From contig LIHN01000009.1 of NCBI GenBank assembly GCA_001314545.1, forward strand, positions 1-64,000: a DNA stretch of 64,000 nucleotides, read 5' to 3'. The notes beneath the pieces are model-generated. The model saw only the letters and a list, made by a program, of their open reading frames with translations. It was not told where the DNA came from and searched no databases. The DNA comes from Bacteroidetes bacterium HLUCCA01 (GTDB lineage: Bacteria > Bacteroidota > Rhodothermia > Balneolales > HLUCCA01). Numbering within the stretch: the stretch's first letter is position 1; every line of letters starts with the position of its first letter. Positions 14,461 to 23,485 of the stretch are shown here, one piece after another. The position numbers and the translations under genes are program-made.

Positions 14461-15645
14461 ATGAACCGCCTGTCTGCCGCCTTCATCGCCATCCTGTCTT
14501 TAAGTTCCGTTGCCATTGCCCAAAGCCAGCCCGTCAATGAACTTTCCAGGGCCGTGGTACAGGTGACCGCCCCGGACGGGTCGGGTTCGGGCGTTTTGTT
14601 TGAACGCGATGGCGAGCTGATGATTCTGACCAACCGGCATGTGGCCGAGGGGTATACCAAGTTCGTCATCGGTGTTCTGGAGGATCTCCATCAGCCGGTT
14701 GTGCCCACGTTCACGGCTATTTTGCACTCTTTTTCACCCGAGCTAGACGCGGCCCTGCTTCGGGTTACGATGTACATGGACGGTCGCGAGGTAAACCTGC
14801 GCGAACTGCGCTGCCGCCGCAACGCCAGCGACTTCTGCATCCCTGAAATTCGCTTCGCAAGCGATGTACGCACGGTCAGCCGGGGCAATGAAATCGCCAT
14901 CCTGGGTTATCCGGACATCGGCGATGATGAGCTGATCTACAGTGCCGGCCATATTGCGTCCATTCTGTACGAAGAATTCGGCGGCGAATCCGTCCCCATG
15001 TGGTTTCGCACCAACGCCACGATTTCTTCGGGAAACAGCGGCGGACTGGCCTTCAATCCTGCTACCGGTGAAATGTTGGGCATGCCCACCTCCATTAGTT
15101 CAGATGCCGAGACCTCCACTAGTCTGGGTAGAATCCTGTCTGTTGAAGCTGTTTGGCGTGCCCTGGAACCCGATCGGGTGATGACGACCTGGGAGGAGTT
15201 TCTCCCACCCAATGACGGACTGGATCCCGCGATGGATCCACATTACGGTGGTACGGAGCTTGCGGCCGGATTTGAACCTGATCTTTTTGAAGTCGAGGTT
15301 CTGGCCGGTGGAAGCAACCGCATCCATACCCTGCCAATGGAATGTACCGGATACGTGGCCTCGGCGCCCGACTTCCGGCTCGACTGGTCGGGAGAGACCA
15401 CGCAGCTTCATCTGTTTTTCGAGGCTTTTGACAACAGCGATGATGCCACCATGATTGTGCAGGGACCGGGGGAAACCTGGTACTGCAATGATGACGGATC
15501 GGGTACACGCAATGGGTTGGATCCGGCCATTACCCTGGATAATCCGGCGGTCGGCACGTATTTCATATGGGTGGGCAGTTTTGGCGAGGGGGATTTCATC
15601 GACGGAACTCTTCGTTTTTCCGAAGTATCCCGGAATGATTTCTAA
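14461..15645 (+). CDS. Exported trypsin-like serine protease with PPC domain
   Basis: A 394-aa protein with a signal peptide (ending SVAIAQ). The catalytic triad of chymotrypsin-fold proteases is seen as TNRHVAEG (His), PELDAALLRV (Asp) and SSGNSGGLAF (Ser). The C-terminal part (about 265-390) is a bacterial pre-peptidase PPC-like beta domain (LFFEAFDNSDDATMIVQGPG, GTYFIWVGSF) often found on secreted peptidases. The start is ATG 14461; a TTG 6 bp upstream is open but unneeded. DUF3810 follows 15 bp downstream, so the two may be co-transcribed. Confidence 0.85.
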   Translation: MNRLSAAFIAILSLSSVAIAQSQPVNELSRAVVQVTAPDGSGSGVLFERDGELMILTNRHVAEGYTKFVIGVLEDLHQPVVPTFTAILHSFSPELDAALLRVTMYMDGREVNLRELRCRRNASDFCIPEIRFASDVRTVSRGNEIAILGYPDIGDDELIYSAGHIASILYEEFGGESVPMWFRTNATISSGNSGGLAFNPATGEMLGMPTSISSDAETSTSLGRILSVEAVWRALEPDRVMTTWEEFLPPNDGLDPAMDPHYGGTELAAGFEPDLFEVEVLAGGSNRIHTLPMECTGYVASAPDFRLDWSGETTQLHLFFEAFDNSDDATMIVQGPGETWYCNDDGSGTRNGLDPAITLDNPAVGTYFIWVGSFGEGDFIDGTLRFSEVSRNDF

Positions 15646-15660
15646 CAACCTGCTGACGTG

Positions 15661-16851
15661 ATGGGCGTTTTTCAAAAAGAAACCAAGCCTGAAACGGAGG
15701 GCTTGAACACTCCGCAGACACAACGGGACTGGTATACCGGATTGCGGCTCCCGGATGTCCTGGCCTTGGTCCCGGCCCTGGTGGCTTTTGGCGGGCAACG
15801 ACTGCTGGCCGGGTACCCGTCGTTTACAGAAACCTGGTTCTCGGCGCGATTATTCCGCTGGATAGCCGACCCCATTGCCTGGTTCAGCTCCATGGTTCCG
15901 TTTTCGCTGACCGAGTTTCTGGTATGGTCGGCCCTGCCGCTGATTATTGTGCTTGGTTCAAGGGTGTATCGTCGGGCGCAGGTGCATGGGAAACCGGTGT
16001 GGGTGCGTGCAGGGGTGCATGGGGTCTGGATCGTATCCATCGCCTACCTCGTGTTTATGTTGCTTTTTGGGTTTCATTACGGGCGGTTACCCATGGCGGA
16101 GCGTTATGGACTTGAGGTTAAAGAACGCCCTGTAGAAGAGCTGGCAGGGATGACGCTGATGCTGGCGAAGACCGCTTCCGAGTTCCGTCGCTTTGTTCAG
16201 GAAGATGAGGAGGGTGTGATGGTACTTCGCAAGGGCAGCACCGGTGCGCTATGGTCGGGTTATCTTGGGTTTCAGTATGCATCCGCCGCCTATCCGGAGC
16301 TGAAAATGCCCCGTCGACGGGCCAAGAGTGTACTCAGCTCCGGGCTTTGGTCGTACACGGGCATCAGCGGCATGTACTTTCCCTTTTTTGTGGAGGCCAA
16401 CGTCAACACGGACATGCCCTATTCGGCCATTCCTTCTACTACCCTGCACGAGCTGGCCCACACCCTGGGCTTTGCCCGGGAGGACGAGGCCGAGTTCATC
16501 GGGTTTCTGGCGGGAATCCACCATCCCGATCCGGATTTCAAATACAGCGCGAAACTGAATGCTTTCATCCACGCCAGCAACGCCCTTTATCGGGCTGATC
16601 CGGATACCTGGCAGGAAACCGCGGCAGTGCTAAGCGAGGGAGTTCGTCGGGATATCAACGCCCGCAGGCGCTACTGGCAGGAGTATCAGGGTCCGGTTGA
16701 GCGGGTTTCAACGCGTATCAACGACGCCTACCTGAAATCCAACATGCAGCGCGATGGGGTGCGCAGCTACGGGGCTGTGGTAGACTTACTGCTGGCGCAT
16801 TACGCCGCCGATCGACTCAATACACCGTCAGTCCTGCCCGACGGAAGATAG
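15661..16851 (+). CDS. DUF3810 membrane protein with HExxH motif
   Basis: A 396-aa protein with two to three membrane segments in the first 140 residues and a zinc-metallopeptidase-like motif TLHELAHTLGF followed by EDEAEFIGFLAG, where the Glu could be the third ligand. This matches DUF3810, found in Bacteroidota and relatives; its substrate is unknown. Its last 35 bp overlap the 3' end of the convergent pflA gene. The GTG just before the ATG at 15661 could also be the start. Confidence 0.8.
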   Translation: MGVFQKETKPETEGLNTPQTQRDWYTGLRLPDVLALVPALVAFGGQRLLAGYPSFTETWFSARLFRWIADPIAWFSSMVPFSLTEFLVWSALPLIIVLGSRVYRRAQVHGKPVWVRAGVHGVWIVSIAYLVFMLLFGFHYGRLPMAERYGLEVKERPVEELAGMTLMLAKTASEFRRFVQEDEEGVMVLRKGSTGALWSGYLGFQYASAAYPELKMPRRRAKSVLSSGLWSYTGISGMYFPFFVEANVNTDMPYSAIPSTTLHELAHTLGFAREDEAEFIGFLAGIHHPDPDFKYSAKLNAFIHASNALYRADPDTWQETAAVLSEGVRRDINARRRYWQEYQGPVERVSTRINDAYLKSNMQRDGVRSYGAVVDLLLAHYAADRLNTPSVLPDGR

Positions 16852-17551
16852 CCCGGGCCTGCTCCGCTTCATCGGGTGTGGGTTCCGGCGTGTCGGCCAG
16901 GCGGTTTTCAACCCCCAGTTCCTTCCACTTATACTCGCCCATTTTATGATAGGGCAGGATTTCAACCCGTTGTATATTCGGCATGTCGCGGATGAAATCA
17001 GCCAGGGCCTGCATCGCCTCAGGCTTATCGGTGTAGCCCGGCACCAGCACGTAGCGCAGACAGACGGGCTTACGCAGTGCAGCCAGCCGTTGGGCAAATT
17101 CGAGCGTGGGCTGCAGTTTTACCCCGGTCAGCACTTTATACTCGTGCGGATTGATATGCTTCACGTCCAGCAGTACCAGATCGGTGTAGCTGAGCAACTC
17201 ATCATCGGCCTTGTGGCCGGTAAAGCCCGAGGTATCCAGCGTGGTATGAATACCCATCCGTTTGCATCCCTCGAAGATGGCCTTTACAAAATCCGGCTGA
17301 CACAGAGGCTCCCCTCCTGATATCGTTACCCCTCCGCCGGTAGCCTGGAAAAACGCCCGCTGCCGGGCAATTTCACGCAGCTCCGTGAAGGCATCGGTCT
17401 TGCGACCCTGCTTGAACGGTCGGGCGTCCGGGTTGTGGCAGTACAGGCAGGCGAGCGGACATCCCTGCAGGAACAGGATCCGCCGCACACCGGGACCATC
17501 AACGGTTCCGGCCGACTCAACAGAATGGATATAACCGGTTGGATTTTGCAT
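16817..17551 (-). CDS. pflA: Pyruvate formate-lyase activating enzyme
   Basis: A 244-aa radical SAM enzyme with the CxxxCxxC cluster motif CPLACLYCHN (Cys31, Cys35, Cys38), the SAM-binding GGGVTISGGEPL and the family segments TSGFTGHKADDEL and RVEILPYHKMGEYKW. It installs the glycyl radical on PflB using SAM and reduced flavodoxin or ferredoxin under anoxia. The ATG at 17551 (MQNPTGYIHS) fits the family; a GTG at 17587 would add 12 residues. The partner gene pflB ends 51 bp upstream on the same strand. Its 3' end overlaps the convergent DUF3810 gene by 35 bp. Confidence 0.93.
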   Translation of the reverse strand: MQNPTGYIHSVESAGTVDGPGVRRILFLQGCPLACLYCHNPDARPFKQGRKTDAFTELREIARQRAFFQATGGGVTISGGEPLCQPDFVKAIFEGCKRMGIHTTLDTSGFTGHKADDELLSYTDLVLLDVKHINPHEYKVLTGVKLQPTLEFAQRLAALRKPVCLRYVLVPGYTDKPEAMQALADFIRDMPNIQRVEILPYHKMGEYKWKELGVENRLADTPEPTPDEAEQARAIFRRAGLTVY

Positions 17552-17567
17552 AGCAACAGGTGAGAAT

Positions 17568-17593
17568 GCGGCAGGCCTTAAGGGCACTGCCGC
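17568..17593. terminator. Hairpin between pflB and pflA
   Basis: GCGGCAG (17568-17574) pairs with CTGCCGC (17587-17593), with further GC pairs inside. Without a U-run it is more likely an attenuating or mRNA-stabilising hairpin between the two cistrons than a full terminator; it could set the excess of PflB over PflA. Confidence 0.45.
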
Positions 17594-17602
17594 TATTCCG
17601 AT

Positions 17603-19888
17603 TTAGTTGTTCTGGTGGAATGTGCGTGTAATCACATCCAGCTGCTGCTCTTTGGTGAGCTTGTTGAAATTCACCGCATAACCGGAAACACGAACCGTCA
17701 GCTGCGGATACAGCTCGGGGTGTTCCATGGCATGAACGAGGGTTTCACGGTCGAACACGTTCACGTTGACGTGGTGTCCGCCCTTGTTGAAATATCCGTC
17801 CATGAGTCCGACCAGATTCGAGACCTGATCTTCTTCGGTACGACCGAGGGCTTTCGGTACGATGGAGAAGGTGTAGGAAATCCCGTCCTGGGCGTATTCA
17901 TAGGGCAGCTTGGCTACCGACATCATGCTGGAAACGGCGCCGTTGCTGTCGCGACCATGCATGGGGTTGGCACCGGGAGCAAACGGCTCGCCCAGCTTAC
18001 GACCATCCGGCGTGCTGCCGGTTTTCTTGCCATAGACCACGTTGGAGGTGATGGTCAGGACTGACTGCGTGGCAACGGAGTCGCGGTACGTGGGCTGCTT
18101 GCGCAGTTTTTGCATGAACAGGCGGACCATATCGCGGGCGATGAGATCTACTCGGTCGTCATCGTTACCGAAGGTCGGGAATTCGCCGTCGACCTCATAA
18201 TCAACGGCCAGGCCACGGTCGTCACGGATGATGCGTACATCGGCGTATTTCATGGCGCTGAGGGAATCAGCCACCACGGACAGCCCGGCGATACCGCAGG
18301 CCATAGTCCGGAACACATCGCGGTCGTGCAGGGCCATTTCGAGGCGTTCGTAGTAATACTTGTCATGCATGTAATGGATGGCGTTCAGCGAGTTCATGTA
18401 CACGCCGGCCAGCCAGTCCATCATGGCGTCAAACCGGGGCATGACCTCCTCGAAGGTCAGGCGGTCGCCGGTGATGGGTGCGTAGATCGGGCCAATTTGC
18501 TCGCCGGTGATTTCATCCTTACCGCCGTTGATGGCGTAGAGCAGGGTCTTGGCCAGATTGGCGCGGGCCCCGAAGAACTGCATCTGTTTACCGATACGCA
18601 TGGCCGATACGCAGCAGGCAATACCGTAATCATCGCCCCAATAGCCACGCATGAGGTCGTCATTTTCATACTGCAGCGAAGAGGTTTTGATGGAGATATC
18701 GGCGCAGAATTTCTTGAATCCTTCGGGCAGACGTTCGCTCCACAGCACGGTGAGGTTCGGCTCGGGGGCCGGACCCAGATTCACCAGGGTATGCAGGAAG
18801 CGGAAGGAGGATTTGGTCACCATCGTACGACCATCAACGCCCATACCGCCAACCACCTCGGTTACCCAGGTGGGGTCGCCCGAGAAAAGCTCGTTGTAGT
18901 CCGGGGTACGCATGAAGCGCACCATACGGAGTTTCATGACGAAATGGTCGATGAGTTCCTGGGCACCGGCTTCATCCAGGGTTCCCTCGGCGAAGTCCCG
19001 CTCGAAATAAATATCGAGGAAGGTGGAAACCCGGCCCAGCGACATGGCCGCGCCGTTTTGCTCTTTCACAGCAGCGAGGTAGGCGAAGTAGAGCCACTGA
19101 ACAGCCTCGGTGGCATTCTCAGCAGGTCGACTGATGTCAAAGCCGTAGGATTTGGCCATGGCCTTGAGTTCTTTCAAGGCGCGGATCTGCTCGTTGATCT
19201 CCTCGCGGAGTCGAATGGTATGCTCATCCAGACTGGCGACTTCCAGGGAGTCCAGCTGCTCGATTTTATCGTCGATGAGTCGGTCAACGCCGTACAGGGC
19301 CGGCCGGCGGTAGTCGCCAATGATACGCCCGCGGGCGTAGGCATCGGGCAGTCCGGTCACGATACCGGAGGAGCGGCACTTGCGGATTTCCGAGGTGTAG
19401 GCATCGAAGACCCCGTCGTTATGGGTTTTGCGGATGGCGGCAAAGGCATCTTTGGTTGCTTCGGAGAACTCGAATCCGTTGCTTTCCAGGGCGTTTTGGG
19501 CCATACGCACCCCGCCGAAGGGCATCAATGCACGCTTGAGCGGTTTTTCTGTCTGGAGGCCGACTACTTTTTCCAGGTCTTTATCGATGTAGCCGGGTCC
19601 GTGGGAAACGACGGAAGAGACGATGGTGGTATCGGCATCGAGCACCCCTTTTTTCTGCTCTTCAATCATCAGATTCAGCACTTCCTGCCAGAGCAGCCGG
19701 GTATTGTCGGTAGGTTCGGCCAGGAACGTGCCGTCATCCTCGTATGGGGTGTAATTTTTCTGGATGAAATCACGGACGTTGATTTCATGGACCCATTCGC
19801 CGGTGGTAAACGAGCGATAACAGGTTGGGGTATCGGCAGCTAGGAAGGGAAGGTCGAGGGCGGCTTTGAATTTATTCGGTGCAGACAT
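17603..19888 (-). CDS. pflB: Formate C-acetyltransferase (pyruvate formate-lyase)
   Basis: A 761-aa glycyl-radical enzyme, the normal length for PflB. It converts pyruvate and CoA to acetyl-CoA and formate. The active-site pair IACCVSAM (about Cys424-Cys425) and the radical-bearing Gly736 in RVSGYAVNF are present, as are [15 protein letters not shown] and [16 protein letters not shown]. Its activase is encoded just downstream. The presence of the pair indicates anaerobic or micro-oxic mixed-acid metabolism in an organism that also encodes peroxidases and cytochromes. Confidence 0.96.
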   Translation of the reverse strand: MSAPNKFKAALDLPFLAADTPTCYRSFTTGEWVHEINVRDFIQKNYTPYEDDGTFLAEPTDNTRLLWQEVLNLMIEEQKKGVLDADTTIVSSVVSHGPGYIDKDLEKVVGLQTEKPLKRALMPFGGVRMAQNALESNGFEFSEATKDAFAAIRKTHNDGVFDAYTSEIRKCRSSGIVTGLPDAYARGRIIGDYRRPALYGVDRLIDDKIEQLDSLEVASLDEHTIRLREEINEQIRALKELKAMAKSYGFDISRPAENATEAVQWLYFAYLAAVKEQNGAAMSLGRVSTFLDIYFERDFAEGTLDEAGAQELIDHFVMKLRMVRFMRTPDYNELFSGDPTWVTEVVGGMGVDGRTMVTKSSFRFLHTLVNLGPAPEPNLTVLWSERLPEGFKKFCADISIKTSSLQYENDDLMRGYWGDDYGIACCVSAMRIGKQMQFFGARANLAKTLLYAINGGKDEITGEQIGPIYAPITGDRLTFEEVMPRFDAMMDWLAGVYMNSLNAIHYMHDKYYYERLEMALHDRDVFRTMACGIAGLSVVADSLSAMKYADVRIIRDDRGLAVDYEVDGEFPTFGNDDDRVDLIARDMVRLFMQKLRKQPTYRDSVATQSVLTITSNVVYGKKTGSTPDGRKLGEPFAPGANPMHGRDSNGAVSSMMSVAKLPYEYAQDGISYTFSIVPKALGRTEEDQVSNLVGLMDGYFNKGGHHVNVNVFDRETLVHAMEHPELYPQLTVRVSGYAVNFNKLTKEQQLDVITRTFHQNN

Positions 19889-20252
19889 GATAGTATAGTT
19901 TTACGTGGTCTTTTGGTGAGAACCTCGCAAAATCGCTGCGGCAAATATGTTGGGAATCGATGCGGGCCCGCGCAGAGCATCGCCGCATCAGGGGCGATTT
20001 CACGAAGCCTCTGGTTTAAATAGTAACGTGATAATATTTATCCCAAACTTCACCCTAAGTTACAAAATTTAACAGTGACCCCCAAGGATAATCGGACCAT
20101 ATCATCCAAAATCGCCGATTATGAAAAACCTATTCACATGATACGGAAAAGCGCTTCCACTATGTGCCGGAAGCAATTAGTACTTGCATCCCGTCAGAAA
20201 GATGCCTATTTGTGCAGGACACATTGACAAAACATTAACCTGATTAAAACTC
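19889..20252. promoter_or_regulatory. 364-bp divergent intergenic region between pflB and DUF4168 gene
   Basis: It must hold promoters for both flanking genes. I see an AT-rich tract at 20020-20075 and a partial palindrome GGAAAAGCGCTTCC near 20145. I could not find a convincing FNR site (TTGAT-N4-ATCAA) or a clean promoter, so no element is assigned. Confidence 0.4.
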
Positions 20253-20765
20253 ATGTTCATATCGACTATAAAACAACTTGTAACCGGAATTTGTACGATT
20301 CTTCTTTTTTCAACCGTTAGCATGGCCCAGATGCCCGGCCAGCAGCCCGCGCCACCAGTTCCGGCCGTTTCGGCTGATGTTACCGACGAGGAAGTGGGTA
20401 AATTTGCAACCATCGCCCTGGCTTTTGACGCTATTCAGGCCGACGTCGACCGTCAGATTCTTCAGGCGGTCAACGATGCGGGAATGACCACCGAACGCTT
20501 CACAGCCATCATGCAGTCGCAGCAAAACCCCACGGCCGCTGCCGAGCTGAATGTCACCGAAGAGGAAATGGAGCTGCTCAACGGTATTGGTCCGCAGGTA
20601 CAGATGATTCAGATGGGTTCACAGGAACGTGTTCTCGCCGCTATTGAAGAGGAAGACATGACCGTAGAACGGTTTCAGCAGATTGCGGCCGGATCGCAAG
20701 CCGATGAAGAGCTGGCAGAGCGCATCAACACGGAAGTTGAAAATCGGGCCGAAGACACCGAGTGA
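20253..20765 (+). CDS. Exported DUF4168 protein
   Basis: A 170-aa protein with a signal peptide (ending VSMAQ) and a helical, acidic body with two repeats of the pattern (M)TTERFTAIMQS and MTVERFQQIAAGSQAD, which is the DUF4168 signature. These small periplasmic proteins are of unknown function. The gene stands alone; an imperfect GC hairpin near 20805-20833 follows it and may terminate it. Confidence 0.8.
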   Translation: MFISTIKQLVTGICTILLFSTVSMAQMPGQQPAPPVPAVSADVTDEEVGKFATIALAFDAIQADVDRQILQAVNDAGMTTERFTAIMQSQQNPTAAAELNVTEEEMELLNGIGPQVQMIQMGSQERVLAAIEEEDMTVERFQQIAAGSQADEELAERINTEVENRAEDTE

Positions 20766-20951
20766 TTCGACTGAAACCTGGTTTGGGTAAGGCAACTTGT
20801 TGCAGCAGTCGCGGTCGTATCCGCTGCGACTGCGCACAGCCTTGTGCGATGGGCATCCCATCCTTGATAGCCGTGTGTTGCCGCATTGGGCAATGATTTC
20901 TACATCACCGTTCGTAGACAGCTAAATGACCGTTGTTGAACCGCACACCGT

Positions 20952-21656
20952 ATGCCCCTCATCCAATCCATAAAAAACGACCTGGAGCGTGCCGGCAGAC
21001 CCGAACGGGTGGCCGACCTTGCCCGGTTTTTCCAGTGCCATCCCGGCGGATATGGTGAAGGCGATTTCTTCTGGGCCGTAACCGTTCCTGCTCAACGGTC
21101 CATCGCCAAACGGTGGTACCGCGAAACGAGCCTGGGCGACCTCCAAGCCCTGCTGCGCGACCCGGTTCACGAGTGCCGGCTCACCGCGCTGTTTATGATG
21201 ATCCATCGGTACGACAGCGGTTGGAAACAGCAGGACCTCATCGACCTGTACTTCCGGAGCACCGACTACATCAACAACTGGGACCTGGTAGACTCCTCGG
21301 CCTACCAGCTGCCCGGCAAACACTATTTTCCCGACCAACCCGGCCATTTGTACGAACTGGCGCAGCGCGATCATCTGTGGGAACAGCGTATCGCCATGGT
21401 GGCTACCATGTATTACATCCGCAAAGGCGTTACCGAACATACCTTCGCCATTGCCGATACACTCCTGAATCACCCGCACGACCTCATCCACAAAGCGACG
21501 GGCTGGCTGATCCGGGAGGCGGCCAAGAAAGACTTCGAAGCAGCGTTGGGTTTTCTGCTGCCGCGCTACCAGCGTATGCCGCGGACTATGCTGCGCTATG
21601 CTATAGAACGGTTCGATGAACCGCTCAGGCAGGATTTTCTGAAGGGGCGGGTGTAA
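20952..21656 (+). CDS. AlkD-like DNA alkylation repair protein (HEAT-like)
   Basis: A 234-aa cytoplasmic helical protein with the AlkD-type pattern: KRWYRETSLGDLQALLRDPVH, the segment STDYINNWDLVDSSAYQLPG, and WEQRIAMVATMYYIRKG with HDLIHKATGWLIREAAKKD. AlkD enzymes excise bulky N-alkylated bases without flipping them. The Trp-Asp of NNWDLVD and the Trp of LWEQRIAMV are family hallmarks. The last codons (FDEPLRQDFLKGRV) are followed by two decayed copies of the same tail. Confidence 0.85.
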   Translation: MPLIQSIKNDLERAGRPERVADLARFFQCHPGGYGEGDFFWAVTVPAQRSIAKRWYRETSLGDLQALLRDPVHECRLTALFMMIHRYDSGWKQQDLIDLYFRSTDYINNWDLVDSSAYQLPGKHYFPDQPGHLYELAQRDHLWEQRIAMVATMYYIRKGVTEHTFAIADTLLNHPHDLIHKATGWLIREAAKKDFEAALGFLLPRYQRMPRTMLRYAIERFDEPLRQDFLKGRV

Positions 21657-21777
21657 TAGTACCGACAGTTCGATGAGCCGCTCAGGCAGGATTTTCTGGA
21701 GGGCAGGGTCTGAAACCATTTGCTCCGTCGTGCCGATGAACCCCTGCGGCAGAACTTCCTCTGGGGCGGGGGGTAAA
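21600..21777 (+). repeat. Triplicated 3' end of the AlkD-like gene
   Basis: The tail coding FDEPLRQDFLKGRV-stop recurs at about 21669 (FDEPLRQDFLEGRV-stop) and in a more decayed form at about 21732 (ADEPLRQNFLWGGG-stop). The offsets are 57 and 63 bp, both multiples of 3. The copies lie after the functional stop codon and end 13 bp before the stop of the convergent PI-PLC-like gene. Confidence 0.85.
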
Positions 21778-21789
21778 GGACTGCCTGGC

Positions 21790-22947
21790 TTACTCAGTTA
21801 TCCAGTCGTTATTACATCCAACCGGAGCAGTTACCGGGTTACACCGACCCGGACCGGTTGCGTCCGGTAGCTTCACAATAAATCCGGATCCGTACGGACT
21901 CTCTTCGGGATAATCTGTACTGACAAATTGAGCCCCGCTTGACAACGCACGATCGCGCCTTTCTGTATCACCCGTTTTGGCCTCCTGGTTGGGTATATCA
22001 GACCGGGTTCGTATGATCATACCCTGCTCCACTAATGCGACAATCTCATCAAAATCGTTTAGTACGTCATTCATCTTTACAAATCCTGCTGTAGGTTCAC
22101 CGGGTTTGGAGCTTACAAACATCGCCTTACCGCTCAAATTGGGTGATAATGACAGGTACATATCACGATGCCTTCCTGTATTATCGAGAGCCAGTAAAAT
22201 CCTTCCACGGCTTTCGGCAAGTGTTGGCCAGCCATCCTGCTTCAAGGCCTCTTCCAGTGTAGCATGATTGCCCCGGACCTGATACGGTGTTATGAGATGC
22301 TCCTCTTCAAAGACACTAAAAATTTCACGGTCAACTTCGACCATAATATCTTCAGTAAATGGAATGGGTTGGGTAAGTGGAAAATCTCCCCTGCCGCCAG
22401 CCGGACTATCTTTCATTTCTACCAGAATCATGATGGGAAGATGGTTAGGATTTTGCATGGACCAATCCCTTATTTCAGTAAGACACGCAACCAATGTGAG
22501 GCAGGTACTGCGGTAGTCGATGTCCTGAACATGAAGCACTTTAAAGCCGGGTGCATCCATCTTAGTTCGATCAATAAACAGTGAATCACCGGCAAGCAAG
22601 GCCCCGGCCGGGCGGGAGAACCGTCCGCCTGAAGTATCCGCAAAAATATCCAATTCGAACTGTCTGATGCCAAAGTTCGCTAGTTGCTCAGTCAAGGTCC
22701 GGTGTCCGTACTGAATATTTTCTGACCAACCCGGACTGAAAGGCTCAATAGCTTGAATCAATGATTCAGGCAGATCCAGTTTATAACTGTTATGGGTTCC
22801 AAGTACCTGAATCTGATTCAAACGAAGACATTGGTCGGTGTTATCCGCGGTAAGTTCATCGCAGTTAACCACCCGTTCTGCAGGAGTGCAGCTGATGCAG
22901 AGTAACAGAATTGCAACCGACGAAGCGATATAAACTGAAAATTTCAT
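21790..22947 (-). CDS. Ca2+-dependent PI-PLC-like lipoprotein
   Basis: A 385-aa lipoprotein (signal ending CISC, Cys20). The segment NQIQVLGTHNSYKLDLP gives the first catalytic His, FELDIFADTSGG the acidic metal ligands, and FKVLHVQDIDYRSTC the second His region, matching the Ca2+-dependent phosphoinositide phospholipase C1 family known from bacteria. It would cleave phosphodiesters such as glycerophospho-inositides at the cell surface. Its 3' end abuts the repeat tail of the convergent AlkD-like gene. Confidence 0.82.
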   Translation of the reverse strand: MKFSVYIASSVAILLLCISCTPAERVVNCDELTADNTDQCLRLNQIQVLGTHNSYKLDLPESLIQAIEPFSPGWSENIQYGHRTLTEQLANFGIRQFELDIFADTSGGRFSRPAGALLAGDSLFIDRTKMDAPGFKVLHVQDIDYRSTCLTLVACLTEIRDWSMQNPNHLPIMILVEMKDSPAGGRGDFPLTQPIPFTEDIMVEVDREIFSVFEEEHLITPYQVRGNHATLEEALKQDGWPTLAESRGRILLALDNTGRHRDMYLSLSPNLSGKAMFVSSKPGEPTAGFVKMNDVLNDFDEIVALVEQGMIIRTRSDIPNQEAKTGDTERRDRALSSGAQFVSTDYPEESPYGSGFIVKLPDATGPGRCNPVTAPVGCNNDWITE

Positions 22948-23245
22948 ACTTAATATCCTTGGTTTTGAACTAAATAACCTGATTCAATTTGAGCGGTTTC
23001 AGTGAGAGCATTTGGGGAGATATTTAATTTTATTGACTAACCTTATTTCACGTAATTACTGGAGCTGGATGACAACTGTATGCCCTGGCGATACATCAGT
23101 AGGTACAAGTTCAGGTTTGATTCCCCAAAGCGCTGTTTAGATAGTATTATACTTGTGTTAACCCAGCATTATCGACCGCAGATACCCATTTTCGTAACAA
23201 TTGGACAACGTAATTAGACGTATTCCGTTGACATAGAGGTATGTT

Positions 23246-23374
23246 ATGCAATTCATCTATGCAGATACTGAATTGGAAATTCTGCACGCTCTTACTAATT
23301 GCCGGTTCGGTACCATAAAAAAGGCCGGTTACCTGCCAGGTAACCGGCCTTTTTTATGGTACCGAACTCCGTAG
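23246..23374 (+). CDS. Doubtful 42-codon frame through the large palindrome
   Basis: ATG 23246 is preceded by AGAGG at a workable distance and by a TTGACA hexamer. The frame reads MQFIYADTELEILHALTNCR and then runs through the 63-bp palindrome. The second half is therefore dictated by the palindrome, so this is either a truncated gene start or chance. No family is recognised. Confidence 0.2.
   Translation: MQFIYADTELEILHALTNCRFGTIKKAGYLPGNRPFLWYRTP
23305..23367. terminator. 63-bp perfect palindrome, likely bidirectional terminator
   Basis: The left arm 23305-23335 and the right arm 23337-23367 are perfect 31-bp complements around the single base C23336. The core GGCCGGTTACCTG / CAGGTAACCGGCC is flanked by A6 and T6, so RNA from either strand would have a GC stem followed by U residues. 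It lies in the 538-bp gap (22948-23485) downstream of the tricorn-like gene and upstream of the PI-PLC-like gene, both on the reverse strand. The rest of the gap is AT-rich with no clear gene. Confidence 0.85.
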
Positions 23375-23440
23375 TGGGGTTGCAGATAGTAGGCGAAATT
23401 ATTTTTAGCTGGCCGATATACAACCCCACAAATGGCGCAC

Positions 23441-23477
23441 GTTTACACTGCCAACCTATGAAGCCGGCAGTGTAAAC
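23441..23477. terminator. 12-bp inverted repeat just after the tricorn-like gene
   Basis: GTTTACACTGCC (23441-23452) and GGCAGTGTAAAC (23466-23477) are perfect complements around 13 nt, 8 bp beyond the stop codon on the reverse strand. No U-run follows, so it may be a 3' stabilising hairpin preceding the stronger palindrome at 23305-23367. Confidence 0.55.
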
Positions 23478-23485
23478 ATCACGAC

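Noticed and set aside
18110-19843. 577-codon open frame opposite pflB
   Set aside because: It is the antisense shadow of a clearly real pflB and lacks any family motif.
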